Shown: piece after piece, positions 34,528 through 44,403 of the stretch
Layout: each line of letters starts with the position of its first letter
Numbering within the stretch: the stretch's first letter is position 1
DNA from: Ralstonia sp. ASV6
GTDB lineage: Bacteria > Pseudomonadota > Gammaproteobacteria > Burkholderiales > Burkholderiaceae
Assembly: GCF_016429285.1 (NCBI RefSeq)
Contig: NZ_JAELUI010000023.1
Span: 1 to 49,728, forward strand
Reading direction: 5' to 3'
Length of the DNA: 49,728 bases
Notes under the pieces: model-generated
Seen by the model: only the letters and a program-made list of their open reading frames with translations
Databases searched by the model: none
Told to the model about the DNA's origin: nothing
Position numbers and translations under genes: made by a program

Positions 34528-35091
34528 ATGGAAACCGCTCGCATTGCCCCCGCAACCCCACCTTTTGCTGCATCCATCCAACACACCATCGACAAGGTCA
34601 TGCGCGGGCAACCACCGCTGACCCTATTCACGACGCTGGCCCGCGATGAACGGCTGGCCAGCAAGTTCTTCGCAGGCGGTCTGCTGGACAAGGGACACCT
34701 CAGCCTGCGAGACCGCGAACTCGTGATCGACCGCACGACCGCGCGCTGCCGGTCCGAGTACGAATGGGGCGTGCATATCGCGATCTTCGGCGAAGCAGCC
34801 AGCCTGACTGAAGCGCAGATCCACTCACTGGTGAACGGCGATCCGACCGACGCCTGCTGGCAGCCACACGAGACAACGTTGCTGCAGTTCTGCGATGCGC
34901 TGCACGACGCATGCGATATCGACGACACGCTGTGGGCACGCGTGAAAGCCCACTACAGCGACGATGCCGTGCTCGAACTGCTGATGCTGGCCGGCTTCTA
35001 CCGCACGGTGAGCTATCTCACCAACGCCCTGCGGCTGCCGTTGGAAGACTTCGCACGGCGCTTTCCCACCACGAAAAACGCCCCGGCCTGA
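34528..35091 (+). CDS. Carboxymuconolactone decarboxylase/AhpD-like protein
   Basis: A 187-residue helical protein of the CMD superfamily, recognised by LRDRELVIDRTTARCRSEYE with WGVHIAIFGEAASLTEAQIH (about 64-105) and the C-terminal VLELLMLAGFYRTVSYLTNA. AhpD-like peroxidases use a CxxC pair; here only one Cys (ARCRSEYEWG) is at that position, so peroxidase activity is doubtful and another role such as a decarboxylase-like or thiol-sensitive enzyme is possible. The ATG at 34528 is preceded by CAGGAG. It is divergent from an HxlR regulator. The function is not known. Confidence 0.82.
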   Translation: METARIAPATPPFAASIQHTIDKVMRGQPPLTLFTTLARDERLASKFFAGGLLDKGHLSLRDRELVIDRTTARCRSEYEWGVHIAIFGEAASLTEAQIHSLVNGDPTDACWQPHETTLLQFCDALHDACDIDDTLWARVKAHYSDDAVLELLMLAGFYRTVSYLTNALRLPLEDFARRFPTTKNAPA

Positions 35092-35155
35092 ACCTTCGCT
35101 GCAAGGGCGAAGATCCAGCCGAGGCGCTCATGCTGCTTGATGCCGCGCGTGTTGC

Positions 35156-36655
35156 TTATAGGCCAGCCATGTTGATGTACTTGATCTCCAGGTACTCGTC
35201 GATGCCGTACCTGGAGCCTTCGCGGCCGAGGCCTGATTGCTTGACGCCACCGAATGGTGCTTCGGCCGTCGAGATCAGCCCGGTGTTGACGCCGACCATG
35301 CCCGACTCCAGCGCCTCCGATACACGCCACGCGCGGCCCAGGTCACGCGTGTAGAAGTACGCGGCCAAGCCGAACTCGGTGTCGTTGGCAGCGGCCACCG
35401 CTTCGTCTTCGGTGTCGAAGGGGATGAGCGCTGCCAGCGGGCCGAAGGTCTCTTCATGCGCGACCAGCATGCCGGGCTTGGCATCCACCACGACAGTCGG
35501 TTCGAAGAACGCGCCGCCCTGTGCGGAAAGCGCATGCGGCTTGCCGCCCACCAGCACGCGTGCGCCTTGCGCAACCGCATCGTCCAGATGCTGGCGCACC
35601 TTGTCCATTGCACGCATATGGATCAGCGGGCCCTGCTGCACGCCGGGCTCGGTGCCGTTGCCCACGCGCAGCGCGCGCACGGCATCCGCCAGCTTGGCGG
35701 CAAACGTGTCGTAGATACCGCGCTGCACATAGAAGCGATTGGCGCACACACAGGTCTGGCCGGCGTTGCGGTATTTGGCGATCATCGCGCCTTCCACGGC
35801 AGCATCGACATCGGCATCGTCGAACACGATGAAGGGCGCGTTGCCGCCCAGTTCGAGCGAGAGCTTCTTGATGTCTTCCGCGCACTGGCGCATCAGCAGC
35901 TTGCCGACACCCGTGGAGCCCGTGAAGCTCAGCTTGCGCACGGTGGTGTTGGAGGTCAGTTCACCGCCGATGGCTTGCGAATCACCCGTGATGACGGAGA
36001 GCAAACCCGCAGGGACACCCGCACGCGCAGCCAGCTCTGCAAAAGCCAGCGCGGAATAGGGCGTCTCAAGCGCAGGCTTGACCACCATCGAGCAGCCCGC
36101 CGCCAGCGCCGGGCCCACCTTGCGCGTCATCATCGCGATCGGGAAGTTCCACGGCGTGATGGCGGCCGTGACACCGATCGGCTCCTTGGTGACGACGATG
36201 CGACGATCGCTCTGCGGCGCGGGAATCGTGTCGCCGTACACGCGGCGCGCTTCTTCGGCAAACCACTCGATGAACGAAGCAGCGTAGGCGATCTCGCCGG
36301 CGGCTTCGGGCAGTGGCTTGCCTTGCTCGGCCGTGAGGATGGCAGCGAGATCCTGCTGGTGATCCATCATCAAATCAGCCAGGCGGCGCAAGATCTTCGA
36401 CCGCTCACGCGCCGGCACCTTGCGCCAGGCACGCTGTGCAACTTGTGCAGCCTCGATGGCGCGGCGCGTTTCGGCGGCACCCATGCCGGGCACGGTACCG
36501 ATCTTTCGGCCGGTGGCGGGATCGGTCACATCGCGCGTGGCGCCGTCATCGGCATCGGCCCACGTGCCGGCAAGGAACGCCTGCGTGCGCCACAGGCTCG
36601 GGTCTTTGAGCACGATCGGTGCTGCGGGTGCGCTCGGCAAATCAGTGCGGGTCAT
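35156..36655 (-). CDS. gabD: Succinate-semialdehyde dehydrogenase (NAD(P)+)
   Basis: Oxidises succinate semialdehyde to succinate, the second step of GABA breakdown. A 499-residue aldehyde dehydrogenase with the N-terminal dimer arm, [20 protein letters not shown] near 170, [10 protein letters not shown], the general-base Glu in [20 protein letters not shown] and the catalytic Cys in [13 protein letters not shown] (about 300). The typical C-terminus is [20 protein letters not shown]. The start ATG at 36655 was chosen to give the usual N-terminus; the frame begins 21 codons further upstream. It follows gabT by four bases on the minus strand. GabR lies divergent from gabT. Confidence 0.94.
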   Translation of the reverse strand: MTRTDLPSAPAAPIVLKDPSLWRTQAFLAGTWADADDGATRDVTDPATGRKIGTVPGMGAAETRRAIEAAQVAQRAWRKVPARERSKILRRLADLMMDHQQDLAAILTAEQGKPLPEAAGEIAYAASFIEWFAEEARRVYGDTIPAPQSDRRIVVTKEPIGVTAAITPWNFPIAMMTRKVGPALAAGCSMVVKPALETPYSALAFAELAARAGVPAGLLSVITGDSQAIGGELTSNTTVRKLSFTGSTGVGKLLMRQCAEDIKKLSLELGGNAPFIVFDDADVDAAVEGAMIAKYRNAGQTCVCANRFYVQRGIYDTFAAKLADAVRALRVGNGTEPGVQQGPLIHMRAMDKVRQHLDDAVAQGARVLVGGKPHALSAQGGAFFEPTVVVDAKPGMLVAHEETFGPLAALIPFDTEDEAVAAANDTEFGLAAYFYTRDLGRAWRVSEALESGMVGVNTGLISTAEAPFGGVKQSGLGREGSRYGIDEYLEIKYINMAGL

Positions 36656-36659
36656 GCTG

Positions 36660-37940
36660 TCAGCCCTCCAGTGCGCGTTGCAGAATGGCAAGCCCCTCTT
36701 CGAACACCGCGTCTTCAATCGTGAGCGGGAACAGGAAGCGGATCACATTGCCGTACACGCCGCACGACAGCAGCAGCAGACCGGCGTCGAGCGCACGTTG
36801 CTGCACGCGCTTGGTGAAATCGGCGTCGGGCTTGCCATCCGGCGTGTTGAATTCCACAGCAACCATCGCGCCCACGCCACGCACTTCAGCAATGCGCGGT
36901 TGCTTGGCCTTCATGCCGTTGAGCGCATCCACCAGACGTGCGCCAAGTGCGGCGGAGCGCTCGCACAGCTTCTCGTCGGCAATGATGTCGAGCACCGCAT
37001 GGGCGGCGGCCACAGCCAACGGGTTGCCGGCATACGTGCCGCCCAGGCCACCCGGCGCCGGTGCGTCCATGATTTCCGCACGGCCAGTGACTGCCGACAG
37101 CGGCAGACCGCCGGCCAGACCCTTGGCCATCGTCATCAAATCGGGCAGCACGCCGGTGTGCTCCATGGCGAACAGCTTGCCGGTGCGGGCAAAGCCGGTC
37201 TGCACTTCATCGGCAATCATCACGATGCCGTGCTCATCGCACAGTGCACGCACGGCGCGCACGAAGTCGGCAGGCATCTGGTAGAAACCGCCCTCGCCCT
37301 GCACCGGTTCGAAGATGATGGCTGCAACCTGGCGCGGGTCGATGTCAGCCTTGAACAGGCGGTTGATGGCATCGAGCGAATCCTGCGTGCTCACGCCGTG
37401 CAGCGCGACCGGCGCCGGCACGTGATAGATGCTGCCCGGAAACGGACCAAAGCCCGTCTTGTACGGCACGACCTTGCCCGTGAGCGACATGCCCATGAAC
37501 GTGCGGCCGTGGAAGGCGCCCGTGAGCGCGATCACGCCGGGTCGGCCGGTGTGTGCACGGGCGATCTTGATGGCGTTCTCTACAGCCTCGGCACCCGTGG
37601 TGAAGAACGCGGTCTTCTTGGCGTGCGTGCCGGGCGTGGCCGCATTCAGGCGCTCGGCCAGTTCGACGGACGAGCCATACGGCACGATCTGATACGCCGT
37701 GTGCGTGAAGTGGTCGAGCTGCTCACGCACGGCCTGCACCAGGCGCGGGTGACGGTGCCCCGTGTTCACCACGGCAATGCCGGCCGCGAAGTCGATGTAG
37801 CGGCGGCCTTCCACGTCCCAGAACAGGGCGTTCTCGGCGCGCTCTGCGTAGCGGTCGGTCATCACACCCACGCCACGCGGCGTGGCGGCCAGGCGGCGGG
37901 CATTCCATTGGGCATTCTGTTGCGGGTCTCGGGCGTTCAT
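36660..37940 (-). CDS. gabT: 4-aminobutyrate aminotransferase
   Basis: Transfers the amino group of GABA to 2-oxoglutarate, giving succinate semialdehyde. A 426-residue class III PLP enzyme: [55 protein letters not shown], the cofactor Asp in [20 protein letters not shown] and the PLP Lys in [17 protein letters not shown] (about 265-275). The C-terminus is normal. I used the ATG at 37940; an extension to 38132 in the same frame has no homology. It forms an operon with gabD (four-base gap), with gabR divergent. Confidence 0.95.
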   Translation of the reverse strand: MNARDPQQNAQWNARRLAATPRGVGVMTDRYAERAENALFWDVEGRRYIDFAAGIAVVNTGHRHPRLVQAVREQLDHFTHTAYQIVPYGSSVELAERLNAATPGTHAKKTAFFTTGAEAVENAIKIARAHTGRPGVIALTGAFHGRTFMGMSLTGKVVPYKTGFGPFPGSIYHVPAPVALHGVSTQDSLDAINRLFKADIDPRQVAAIIFEPVQGEGGFYQMPADFVRAVRALCDEHGIVMIADEVQTGFARTGKLFAMEHTGVLPDLMTMAKGLAGGLPLSAVTGRAEIMDAPAPGGLGGTYAGNPLAVAAAHAVLDIIADEKLCERSAALGARLVDALNGMKAKQPRIAEVRGVGAMVAVEFNTPDGKPDADFTKRVQQRALDAGLLLLSCGVYGNVIRFLFPLTIEDAVFEEGLAILQRALEG

Positions 37941-38183
37941 GGCGTTGGGGTGCGTTGGGTCAAAAAAGATCGGATGGAGGCCAGTGTGGCAGCCATTGGC
38001 CCCGTACAATGAGACCCAATCATGTTTTTCTGATGGAACCACTTTCGAGATACACCGCAAAGCGACTGCGCGACCCGATCTTGACCCTGTGATGCTCGTC
38101 GTACACGAGTACGACTGCGCTTCTCGGGCCAACCTCAGGCCGCTCGCTACGCTTTGCGGCGCATCCCGGGCTCAGATATTCGT
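37941..38183. promoter_or_regulatory. Divergent gabT/gabR regulatory spacer
   Basis: The 243-base spacer holds both promoters. An inverted repeat with arms ATTGG (37994-37998) and CCAAT (38017-38021) frames TACAAT (38008-38013), a -10-like box for the plus strand. GabR binding sites in other bacteria are direct repeats, and I cannot identify them here with confidence. Confidence 0.35.
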
Positions 38184-39716
38184 ATGGCCGATCACTCCCC
38201 CACCCACCGCGCCAGCATGCTGGTCGACTACCTGCAGCGCCGCTTCGACCGCTCCGACACCAGTGGCGAGCCCGACCACCGCCGCCTGTACCGCGCGCTG
38301 CAGGAGGGCATCCTGCGCGACGAACTGCAGCCCGGCACGCGCCTGCCATCGTCACGTCAGTTGGCCACCGAACTGGGCATTGCACGCAACACAGTCATCC
38401 ACGTGTACGAGCAGTTGGGCGTGGAAGGCTATGTATCGGCAGGCGTTGGCAGCGGCACCTTCGTCGCCGATACCGCACCGGACCGGCTGGACGCGACGCC
38501 TGTGCCAGCGGCCCCTGTTGCTGAGGTTGCTGAAGCGGCTGCGCCCATCGCACCGATGCTCTCCACGCGAGGCCGTGCGCTGGTGCGCGATGCGGGCGCC
38601 AGTTCGCGGCAATGGGGCGCTTTTATGCCGGGCGTACCGGAAGTGCGAATGTTTCCGGCGCGCATCTGGTCGCGGCTGCACAACCGGTTGCTGCGCAAAC
38701 CCTCGCCGGCGTTGCTGACATATCCGGTGGGTGCCGGCTACCTGCCGCTGCGCACCGCGCTGGCGGACTACCTGCGCACCGCACGCGGCGTGCGCTGCGA
38801 GCCCGAGCAGATCATCATCACCGCGGGCATCCACCCGTCGCTGCAACTCATCGCACAACTGCTGTGCGATGCGGGCGACAGCGCGTGGATTGAAGACCCC
38901 GGCTACTGGGGCGTGCGCAGCGTGCTCACTGCTGCGGGCATCCGCACCGTGCCACTGCCGGTGGACGACGAAGGCATGCGCTTCGACGTGCCCGCACGCA
39001 CGCGCCAGCGCGGCAAGCCGCCCAAGCTGATGGTGGTCTCGCCCTCGCACCAATACCCGCTGGGTTCGGTGATGAGCTTGGCGCGCCGCCGCGCGCTGCT
39101 CGCCACCGCGCACGCCACCGACGCGTGGATCGTCGAAGACGACTACGACAGCGAATTCCGCTACGGCAGCCGCCCGCTGCCATCACTGCAAGGCTTGGAC
39201 GAAGGCGGACGCGTGCTCTACATGGGCACGTTCTCGAAGGTGCTGTTCCCGAGTCTGCGGATTGGTTATCTGGTAGTGCCGCCCGCGCTGGCAGATGCCT
39301 TTGCGACAGGGCTGTCGGAGATGTTCCGCGGCGGCCAGATCCTGACGCAGGCGGTGCTGGCGGACTTTATTGCCGAGGGACATTTCGTCTCGCACATCCG
39401 GCGCATGCGCGGCGTGTATGCGGAGCGGCGCGAAACGCTGCTTGCCTCGATCGCCAACGAGTTTGGCGAGTCGCTGCCCGTGCATGACGGCGCATCGGGC
39501 TTGCATCTCGTGCTGGGATTGCCGGCGGGCACCAATGATGTGGCCGTCGCGGACATGGCACTCGCCAACGATGTCGTGACGCGGCCACTCTCGCGCTACT
39601 ACCAGGACGACGCGCGTCGCCAACCCGGCCTGCTGCTGGGCTACGGTCATGTGGAGACCGAACACATTGCTGCGCGTTTTCACACGCTGGCAGAGGCGGT
39701 GCGAACGATCGGTTGA
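38184..39716 (+). CDS. gabR: MocR family regulator GabR
   Basis: A 510-residue GntR/aminotransferase fusion. The N-terminal winged helix (about 25-90) has RRLYRALQEGILRDELQPGT then RLPSSRQLATELGIARNTVI and a flexible linker of Ala/Pro residues. The C-terminal domain is a class I aminotransferase fold with the PLP Lys in MGTFSKVLFPSLRIGYLV (about 345-360). GabR binds GABA and PLP and activates gabT-gabD. The ATG at 38184 fits the family; an upstream TTG at 38154 is not needed. It is divergent from gabT. A terminator follows. Confidence 0.92.
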   Translation: MADHSPTHRASMLVDYLQRRFDRSDTSGEPDHRRLYRALQEGILRDELQPGTRLPSSRQLATELGIARNTVIHVYEQLGVEGYVSAGVGSGTFVADTAPDRLDATPVPAAPVAEVAEAAAPIAPMLSTRGRALVRDAGASSRQWGAFMPGVPEVRMFPARIWSRLHNRLLRKPSPALLTYPVGAGYLPLRTALADYLRTARGVRCEPEQIIITAGIHPSLQLIAQLLCDAGDSAWIEDPGYWGVRSVLTAAGIRTVPLPVDDEGMRFDVPARTRQRGKPPKLMVVSPSHQYPLGSVMSLARRRALLATAHATDAWIVEDDYDSEFRYGSRPLPSLQGLDEGGRVLYMGTFSKVLFPSLRIGYLVVPPALADAFATGLSEMFRGGQILTQAVLADFIAEGHFVSHIRRMRGVYAERRETLLASIANEFGESLPVHDGASGLHLVLGLPAGTNDVAVADMALANDVVTRPLSRYYQDDARRQPGLLLGYGHVETEHIAARFHTLAEAVRTIG

Positions 39717-39721
39717 GCGCG

Positions 39722-39754
39722 AAAAAAAGCCCGCATCTGCGGGGCTTTTTTTTT
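39722..39754. terminator. Bidirectional terminator between gabR and slmA
   Basis: The stem GCCCGCA (39729-39735) pairs with TGCGGGGC (39738-39745), with one bulged G, and is flanked by A7 and T9 tracts, so it works in both directions. It lies between two convergent genes. Confidence 0.9.
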
Positions 39755-39765
39755 CGGCAACGTCC

Positions 39766-40416
39766 TCAGGCCAACACCACCCGCAACTGCGCCTCCACAC
39801 CCTCCATGGGCGACTTTCGGAAGCCGCTCTTGGCGTACCGGTGCCAGCGCCCCAGCACTACGCAGACGATCAGGTTGGCGCGCGAAGCGATGTCCGTATC
39901 GGCGGGCCACGCACCCTGCGTCACAGCCACGCGCAGGCTCTGCTTGAACGAGGCTTCGATACGGTCCAGGCACTGCGCCATACGTTCAGGCAGGCGTTCG
40001 TCCTCGCCGACGAGTGCTTCGCCCACCAGCACACGTGTCATGCCCGGGTTCTTGTCGGCAAACGAGAGCAGCATGTGCGCGATGGCATGCGCCTGACGCA
40101 GGCCGAGCTCTTCACGCAGGGTGATCTGGTTGATGAGGCCGAAGACGGTCTGCTCGATGAACTCGATCAGGCCCTCGTACATCTGCGCCTTGCTGGCGAA
40201 ATGTCGGTACAGCGCCGCTTCGGAAACATCCAGTTTGGCAGCCAGCCCTGCTGTAGTGATCTTTTCGCCACGCGGCTGTTCGAGCATGCCCGCCAGCGTC
40301 TGCAGGATCTGCACGCGGCGCTCGCCCGGGCGGGGACGCTTGCGTACGGGTGTGGCTTCAATAGGCGCTTCCGTAGCCAGCTCGGCCGTCGGAAACCCCG
40401 TTTGCGCGTTGCTCAT
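39766..40416 (-). CDS. slmA: Nucleoid occlusion factor SlmA (TetR family)
   Basis: A 216-residue TetR-family protein. The helix-turn-helix region KITTAGLAAKLDVSEAALYR followed by HFASKAQMYEGLIEFIEQTV (about 60-95) is the SlmA signature, which differs from ligand-responsive TetR proteins in its conserved FEGLIEFIE-type segment. SlmA binds palindromic sites around the chromosome and blocks FtsZ ring assembly over the nucleoid. The N-terminal extension of about 25 residues (Thr/Ala/Pro-rich) is not part of the domain. It is near a HAD hydrolase gene and argB, an order I associate with Ralstonia and Burkholderia. Confidence 0.9.
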   Translation of the reverse strand: MSNAQTGFPTAELATEAPIEATPVRKRPRPGERRVQILQTLAGMLEQPRGEKITTAGLAAKLDVSEAALYRHFASKAQMYEGLIEFIEQTVFGLINQITLREELGLRQAHAIAHMLLSFADKNPGMTRVLVGEALVGEDERLPERMAQCLDRIEASFKQSLRVAVTQGAWPADTDIASRANLIVCVVLGRWHRYAKSGFRKSPMEGVEAQLRVVLA

Positions 40417-40464
40417 GACTTCCTGGCCCCTCTCCCGTTCTGCACGCGGAAACGATGCAACAGC

Positions 40465-41339
40465 CTAGCCGCGTCGAACAAGCCTTCGTTTTAGTTGAAG
40501 CACCGATTTTACTTTCACGCCGACATAGCCGGGCCGGTTGGCGAACAAAATCGGTGCGGCGGCCGGCTGATGTGGCGAATTTGCACGGGCGCCCATTGCC
40601 GCCGCTTGCATTGGATGCAAAGCCTCGGCAGCCGATTGCGATGACAGCGCCGAAGACGGCGAAACCACCCCAGGCGCCATGCGCCGGAGATAGCCCGTCA
40701 CCCACACGGTGCCGATGCCCAGCTTGCGGTAGCGCTTGAGGTGTGAAAGCGTGTCTTCCACGAGGATGGCGCGCGACGGCGCAATGCGCTCACGCGCCAG
40801 CAGCCGGCGCAGCATCAGCGGATCGGGCTTCGGGCGCAGACGCCGGTGCACCCACATGTGCTCAACGGCAATCTCCCGGGCAAACGCGCGCTTGAGGCCA
40901 ATCAGCCGCACCACCTCGCGCGCATAGGCAACAGGGGCATTGGTCAGCAGGATCTTACGCCCAGGCAGCGCTCGCAGCAGTTGGGCCAGGCCGCGTTCGG
41001 CGCGCACCATGGCGCGCAGGTCATCAAACGTATGGGCCTGGGCAAGGAAGTCGTCGGGGTCAACGCCGTGGTGGCGGACCATGCCGAGAATGGTGGCACC
41101 GTAGCGGCGCCAATAGTCCACGCGCACCTCGCTGGCGGTGGCGTCATCCGTGCCAAGCACGCGCGCCACATAGGCCGTCATCAGCCGGTTGATCTGCGGA
41201 AAGATCGCGTGCGACGCGTGGTGGAGGGTGTTGTCGAGGTCGAACAGCCAGACGGGCTGTTGCTTGGGTGGCGTTGGAGCCACCACCTCGCGTGGCCAGG
41301 CGTGCGCGCGGCGCGCCTGAGCCACCCGGGTGCGGCGCA

Positions 41340-41340
<1 letters not shown>
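40465..41340 (-). CDS. HAD-superfamily pyrimidine 5'-nucleotidase
   Basis: A 291-residue HAD-fold phosphatase. Motif I is VWLFDLDNTLHHASH with the nucleophile Asp (about 34-38), motif II TNAPVAYAREVV, motif III Lys in RRLRPKPDPLML and motif IV RAILVEDTLSHL. The FDLDNTL form and these helical-cap residues are typical of SDT1-like pyrimidine 5'-nucleotidases. The C-terminal 70 residues are Ala/Ser-rich and end in a basic tail, which is longer than in yeast Sdt1. The ATG at 41340 shares one base with the argB stop (TGATG), so translation is coupled. Confidence 0.88.
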
Positions 41341-42323
<983 letters not shown>

Positions 42324-42445
42324 CTACACAAAAGCGTTGCAGCCCATTTTCGGCAGGCGCGATTTTACAAGAAAAGCCGGCACAGTCTGATGGCATATCT
42401 TGCGCGCCCAAAGCAACCGTTGCCGACAGAAAACACTCCACACAC

Positions 42446-43039
42446 ATGGCCATCGCCCCTGATCAACTCGACGCCCTGCGCCCGCACCTGCAGCGCTTTG
42501 CGCAATTGCAGTTGCGCGATACGGCGCTCGCGGAAGATGTGGTCGCCGACACCATCCTGGCCGTGCTGGAGCACCCCGAGCGCTATGCCGGCAACGCCTC
42601 GCTCAAGACGTACGTGATCGGCATTCTCAAGCACAAGATCATCGACGAGATCCGCTCGGGGCGGCGCGAAGTGCGCGTCTCGCTGCTCGCCGGTGGTGCG
42701 TCGGATGACGGCGAACAGCGTTCCGACGAAGCCGTCTTCGATGCACTCTTCGCCGCTGATGGTCACTACCTCAGCCCGCCCACCGACTGGGGCGACCCGG
42801 ATGCGGCGCTCTCGCGGCGGGAATTCTTCGACATCCTGCAGATGTGCGTCGACCGCCTGCCGCCGCGCGTGGGGCGCGTATTCATGATGCGCGAGTGGCT
42901 AGAGCTGGAAACCGATGAAATCTGTCAGGAACTGGAGATCACCGCGACCAATGCTTGGGCGCTGCTGTACCGCGCCCGCATGCGTCTGCGCGAGTGCCTG
43001 GATCTGCACTGGTTCGGCAACCAGCCCGCAGCCGCCTAA
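42446..43039 (+). CDS. ECF-type RNA polymerase sigma factor
   Basis: A 197-residue sigma-70 family protein with region 2 (LRPHLQRFAQLQLRDTALAE and DVVADTILAVLEHPERYAG, then TYVIGILKHKIIDEIRSGRR) and region 4 (VDRLPPRVGRVFMMREWLEL and ETDEICQELEITATNAWALL, then YRARMRLRECL). The ATG at 42446 was chosen as the N-terminal helix starts right after it; the frame is open 49 codons further but carries no homology. It is followed 21 bases later by a zinc-binding anti-sigma protein, the normal pairing for such extracytoplasmic-function sigma factors. The signal is unknown. Confidence 0.93.
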   Translation: MAIAPDQLDALRPHLQRFAQLQLRDTALAEDVVADTILAVLEHPERYAGNASLKTYVIGILKHKIIDEIRSGRREVRVSLLAGGASDDGEQRSDEAVFDALFAADGHYLSPPTDWGDPDAALSRREFFDILQMCVDRLPPRVGRVFMMREWLELETDEICQELEITATNAWALLYRARMRLRECLDLHWFGNQPAAA

Positions 43040-43060
43040 GTCGCGATACAGAGGAACAAC

Positions 43061-43276
43061 ATGCCGAACCGTTGGGGAATGCTCACCTGCAAGGAAGCGC
43101 ACCGTGTACTGGTGAGCAGGATGGACCGCGAGCTGGGAACGGGCGAACGCCTGCGCCTGCGTGTGCACCTGTTTGCGTGCGATGCATGTACGCGCTTCTC
43201 GCATCAGATGGGCGTGCTGCGCCAGGCGATGCACCGTCTGGGTCAGGACGATGATGCGGGAGGCGGGCGCCCGTGA
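43061..43276 (+). CDS. Zinc-finger anti-sigma factor (ZAS type)
   Basis: A 71-residue soluble protein with a HxxxCxxC motif in RVHLFACDACTRFSHQM (about 35-51) and an upstream Cys in MLTCKEAHRVLVSRMDRELG, which together form the zinc site of the zf-HC2 anti-sigma family. It has no membrane segment, so it is a cytoplasmic regulator that may release the sigma factor on zinc loss or disulfide formation. GAGGAA precedes the ATG. The stop overlaps the next start (GTGA). Confidence 0.9.
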   Translation: MPNRWGMLTCKEAHRVLVSRMDRELGTGERLRLRVHLFACDACTRFSHQMGVLRQAMHRLGQDDDAGGGRP

Positions 43277-43500
43277 ACGCGTCAATCAATGCACCTGAGG
43301 CCAACACCGCCTGCGCGATCTGCGGAGTGGCACTGCGTTGCGGTGCCATCGGCAACGGTACGCAGCCGGATGCGACCTGCTGGTGCATGACGGAAGAGAA
43401 ACTGCCTGCCAGTGCACGGCACCCCGGACAGGGCTGCCGCTGTAAGCAATGCCTGCGCAAAGCGATCGCACAAGTGCGAACGGCGTCGGAATCGAACTGA
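43273..43500 (+). CDS. Cysteine-rich CWC family protein
   Basis: A 75-residue protein with nine cysteines arranged as CAIC, C, CWC, C and CKQC. The central DATCWCM and later GCRCKQCLRKA fit the Cys-rich CWC family, a small domain of unknown function that likely binds zinc. The GTG start overlaps the anti-sigma stop (GTGA), and no better start is available. The coupling suggests it shares the job of the sigma/anti-sigma pair. It abuts the stop of the next gene on the other strand. Confidence 0.78.
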   Translation: MNASINAPEANTACAICGVALRCGAIGNGTQPDATCWCMTEEKLPASARHPGQGCRCKQCLRKAIAQVRTASESN

Positions 43501-43716
43501 TCAGTCTTTACCGTCGTCGTCCAATGTGCGCAATGCGCGTCGGACGTCGGCCCGTCCGCGCTGGCGCTCTGCGTGACCGCCCTCGGTGTGGGCGCCGGCC
43601 TTGCGGCCGCGGGCAAGCGGCACCAGGAGGTTGCGCGGACGCGCGGTGCCAGCCTTGGTGGAAGGCTCGATGCGGAAGGTGAATTTCTGGCGAGTGCTCA
43701 GCGTCTTGTTAGCCAT
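43501..43716 (-). CDS. Small basic protein of unknown function
   Basis: A 71-residue, Arg/Lys-rich protein (MANKTLSTRQKFTFRIEPST start, then many Arg/His/Gly/Ala residues). I do not recognise a family. It has a GAGAG Shine-Dalgarno-like sequence at about -9, its stop abuts the stop of the CWC gene, and it lies 48 bases downstream of the copper chaperone on the same strand, so it may be cotranscribed with it. Low complexity makes coding status uncertain. Confidence 0.5.
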   Translation of the reverse strand: MANKTLSTRQKFTFRIEPSTKAGTARPRNLLVPLARGRKAGAHTEGGHAERQRGRADVRRALRTLDDDGKD

Positions 43717-43764
43717 GTCGGCTCTCAGTCTCGGTCGGCCCGCAGCAGCACCCGCCGCGCGCCA

Positions 43765-44259
43765 TCAATGTTTGTGCTCACCACCGTGGTTCATGGCAGG
43801 CATGTTGCCGGCGGTCAGGTCGCGCACCTTGGCCTCGACCTTCTGCTCAACGACGCGCTTGTCGGCCAGCTCCACCTTGAGCGTGATGGGCACGGTGGCG
43901 TCCTTGGCCAGCGGCTGCTTCAGATCCATCAGCATGACGTGATAGCCGCCCGGCTTGAGCTGCACGACCTGGCCCTTGGGCAAGTCAAGCGACTGCACTG
44001 CGCGCATGCGCATCACGTCGCCCTCCATCTTCATCTCGTGAATCTCGGCCGTGCCCGCCACCGGAGTCGACACGCCGACCAGCTTGGCGCCATCGGTGGA
44101 CTGCAGCGTCATGAACGCGCCGCTGGAAGTCTGGCCCGGCACGGTGCCGCGCACCCAGGCGTCCTGCACCGTAACCTGGGCAAAGGCAGCAGCGCTGACC
44201 AGCAAACCAGCGGCCAGGGCGGCCAGACGGGCAGAAGTACGGATCGATCGGGACGTCAT
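43765..44259 (-). CDS. Periplasmic copper chaperone PCu(A)C
   Basis: A 164-residue protein with a signal peptide (SARLAALAAGLLVSAAAFAQ) and a cupredoxin-like domain. The copper motif H(M)x10Mx21HxM is visible: HEMKMEGDVMRMRAVQSLDL, with the later GGYHVMLMDLKQPL giving the second His and Met. The His-rich C-terminus (MPAMNHGGEHKH) can also bind copper. PCu(A)C carries Cu(I) to the CuA or CuB site of cytochrome oxidase with Sco. The ATG at 44259 has AGGAG nine bases upstream. It lies next to a RegB/RegA redox regulator, which is a sensible neighbour for respiratory genes. Confidence 0.93.
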   Translation of the reverse strand: MTSRSIRTSARLAALAAGLLVSAAAFAQVTVQDAWVRGTVPGQTSSGAFMTLQSTDGAKLVGVSTPVAGTAEIHEMKMEGDVMRMRAVQSLDLPKGQVVQLKPGGYHVMLMDLKQPLAKDATVPITLKVELADKRVVEQKVEAKVRDLTAGNMPAMNHGGEHKH

Positions 44260-44403
44260 TATGAAAGGCTCCTGTCGGGACAAACGTGCTGCGCATTAAA
44301 GCACAGGGCTCGCGGCAAGGTACGTTGGGTGCACAATTGTGCGGCTGATTGACGCATCGCGGCACCCGAAACGGCGCGGTGCCCGCGTTTACACTTCTCC
44401 TTC

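Noticed and set aside
35237..36724. A 495-codon frame opposite gabD
   Set aside because: His/Arg/Gly-rich antisense shadow of an aldehyde dehydrogenase with all catalytic residues on the other strand.
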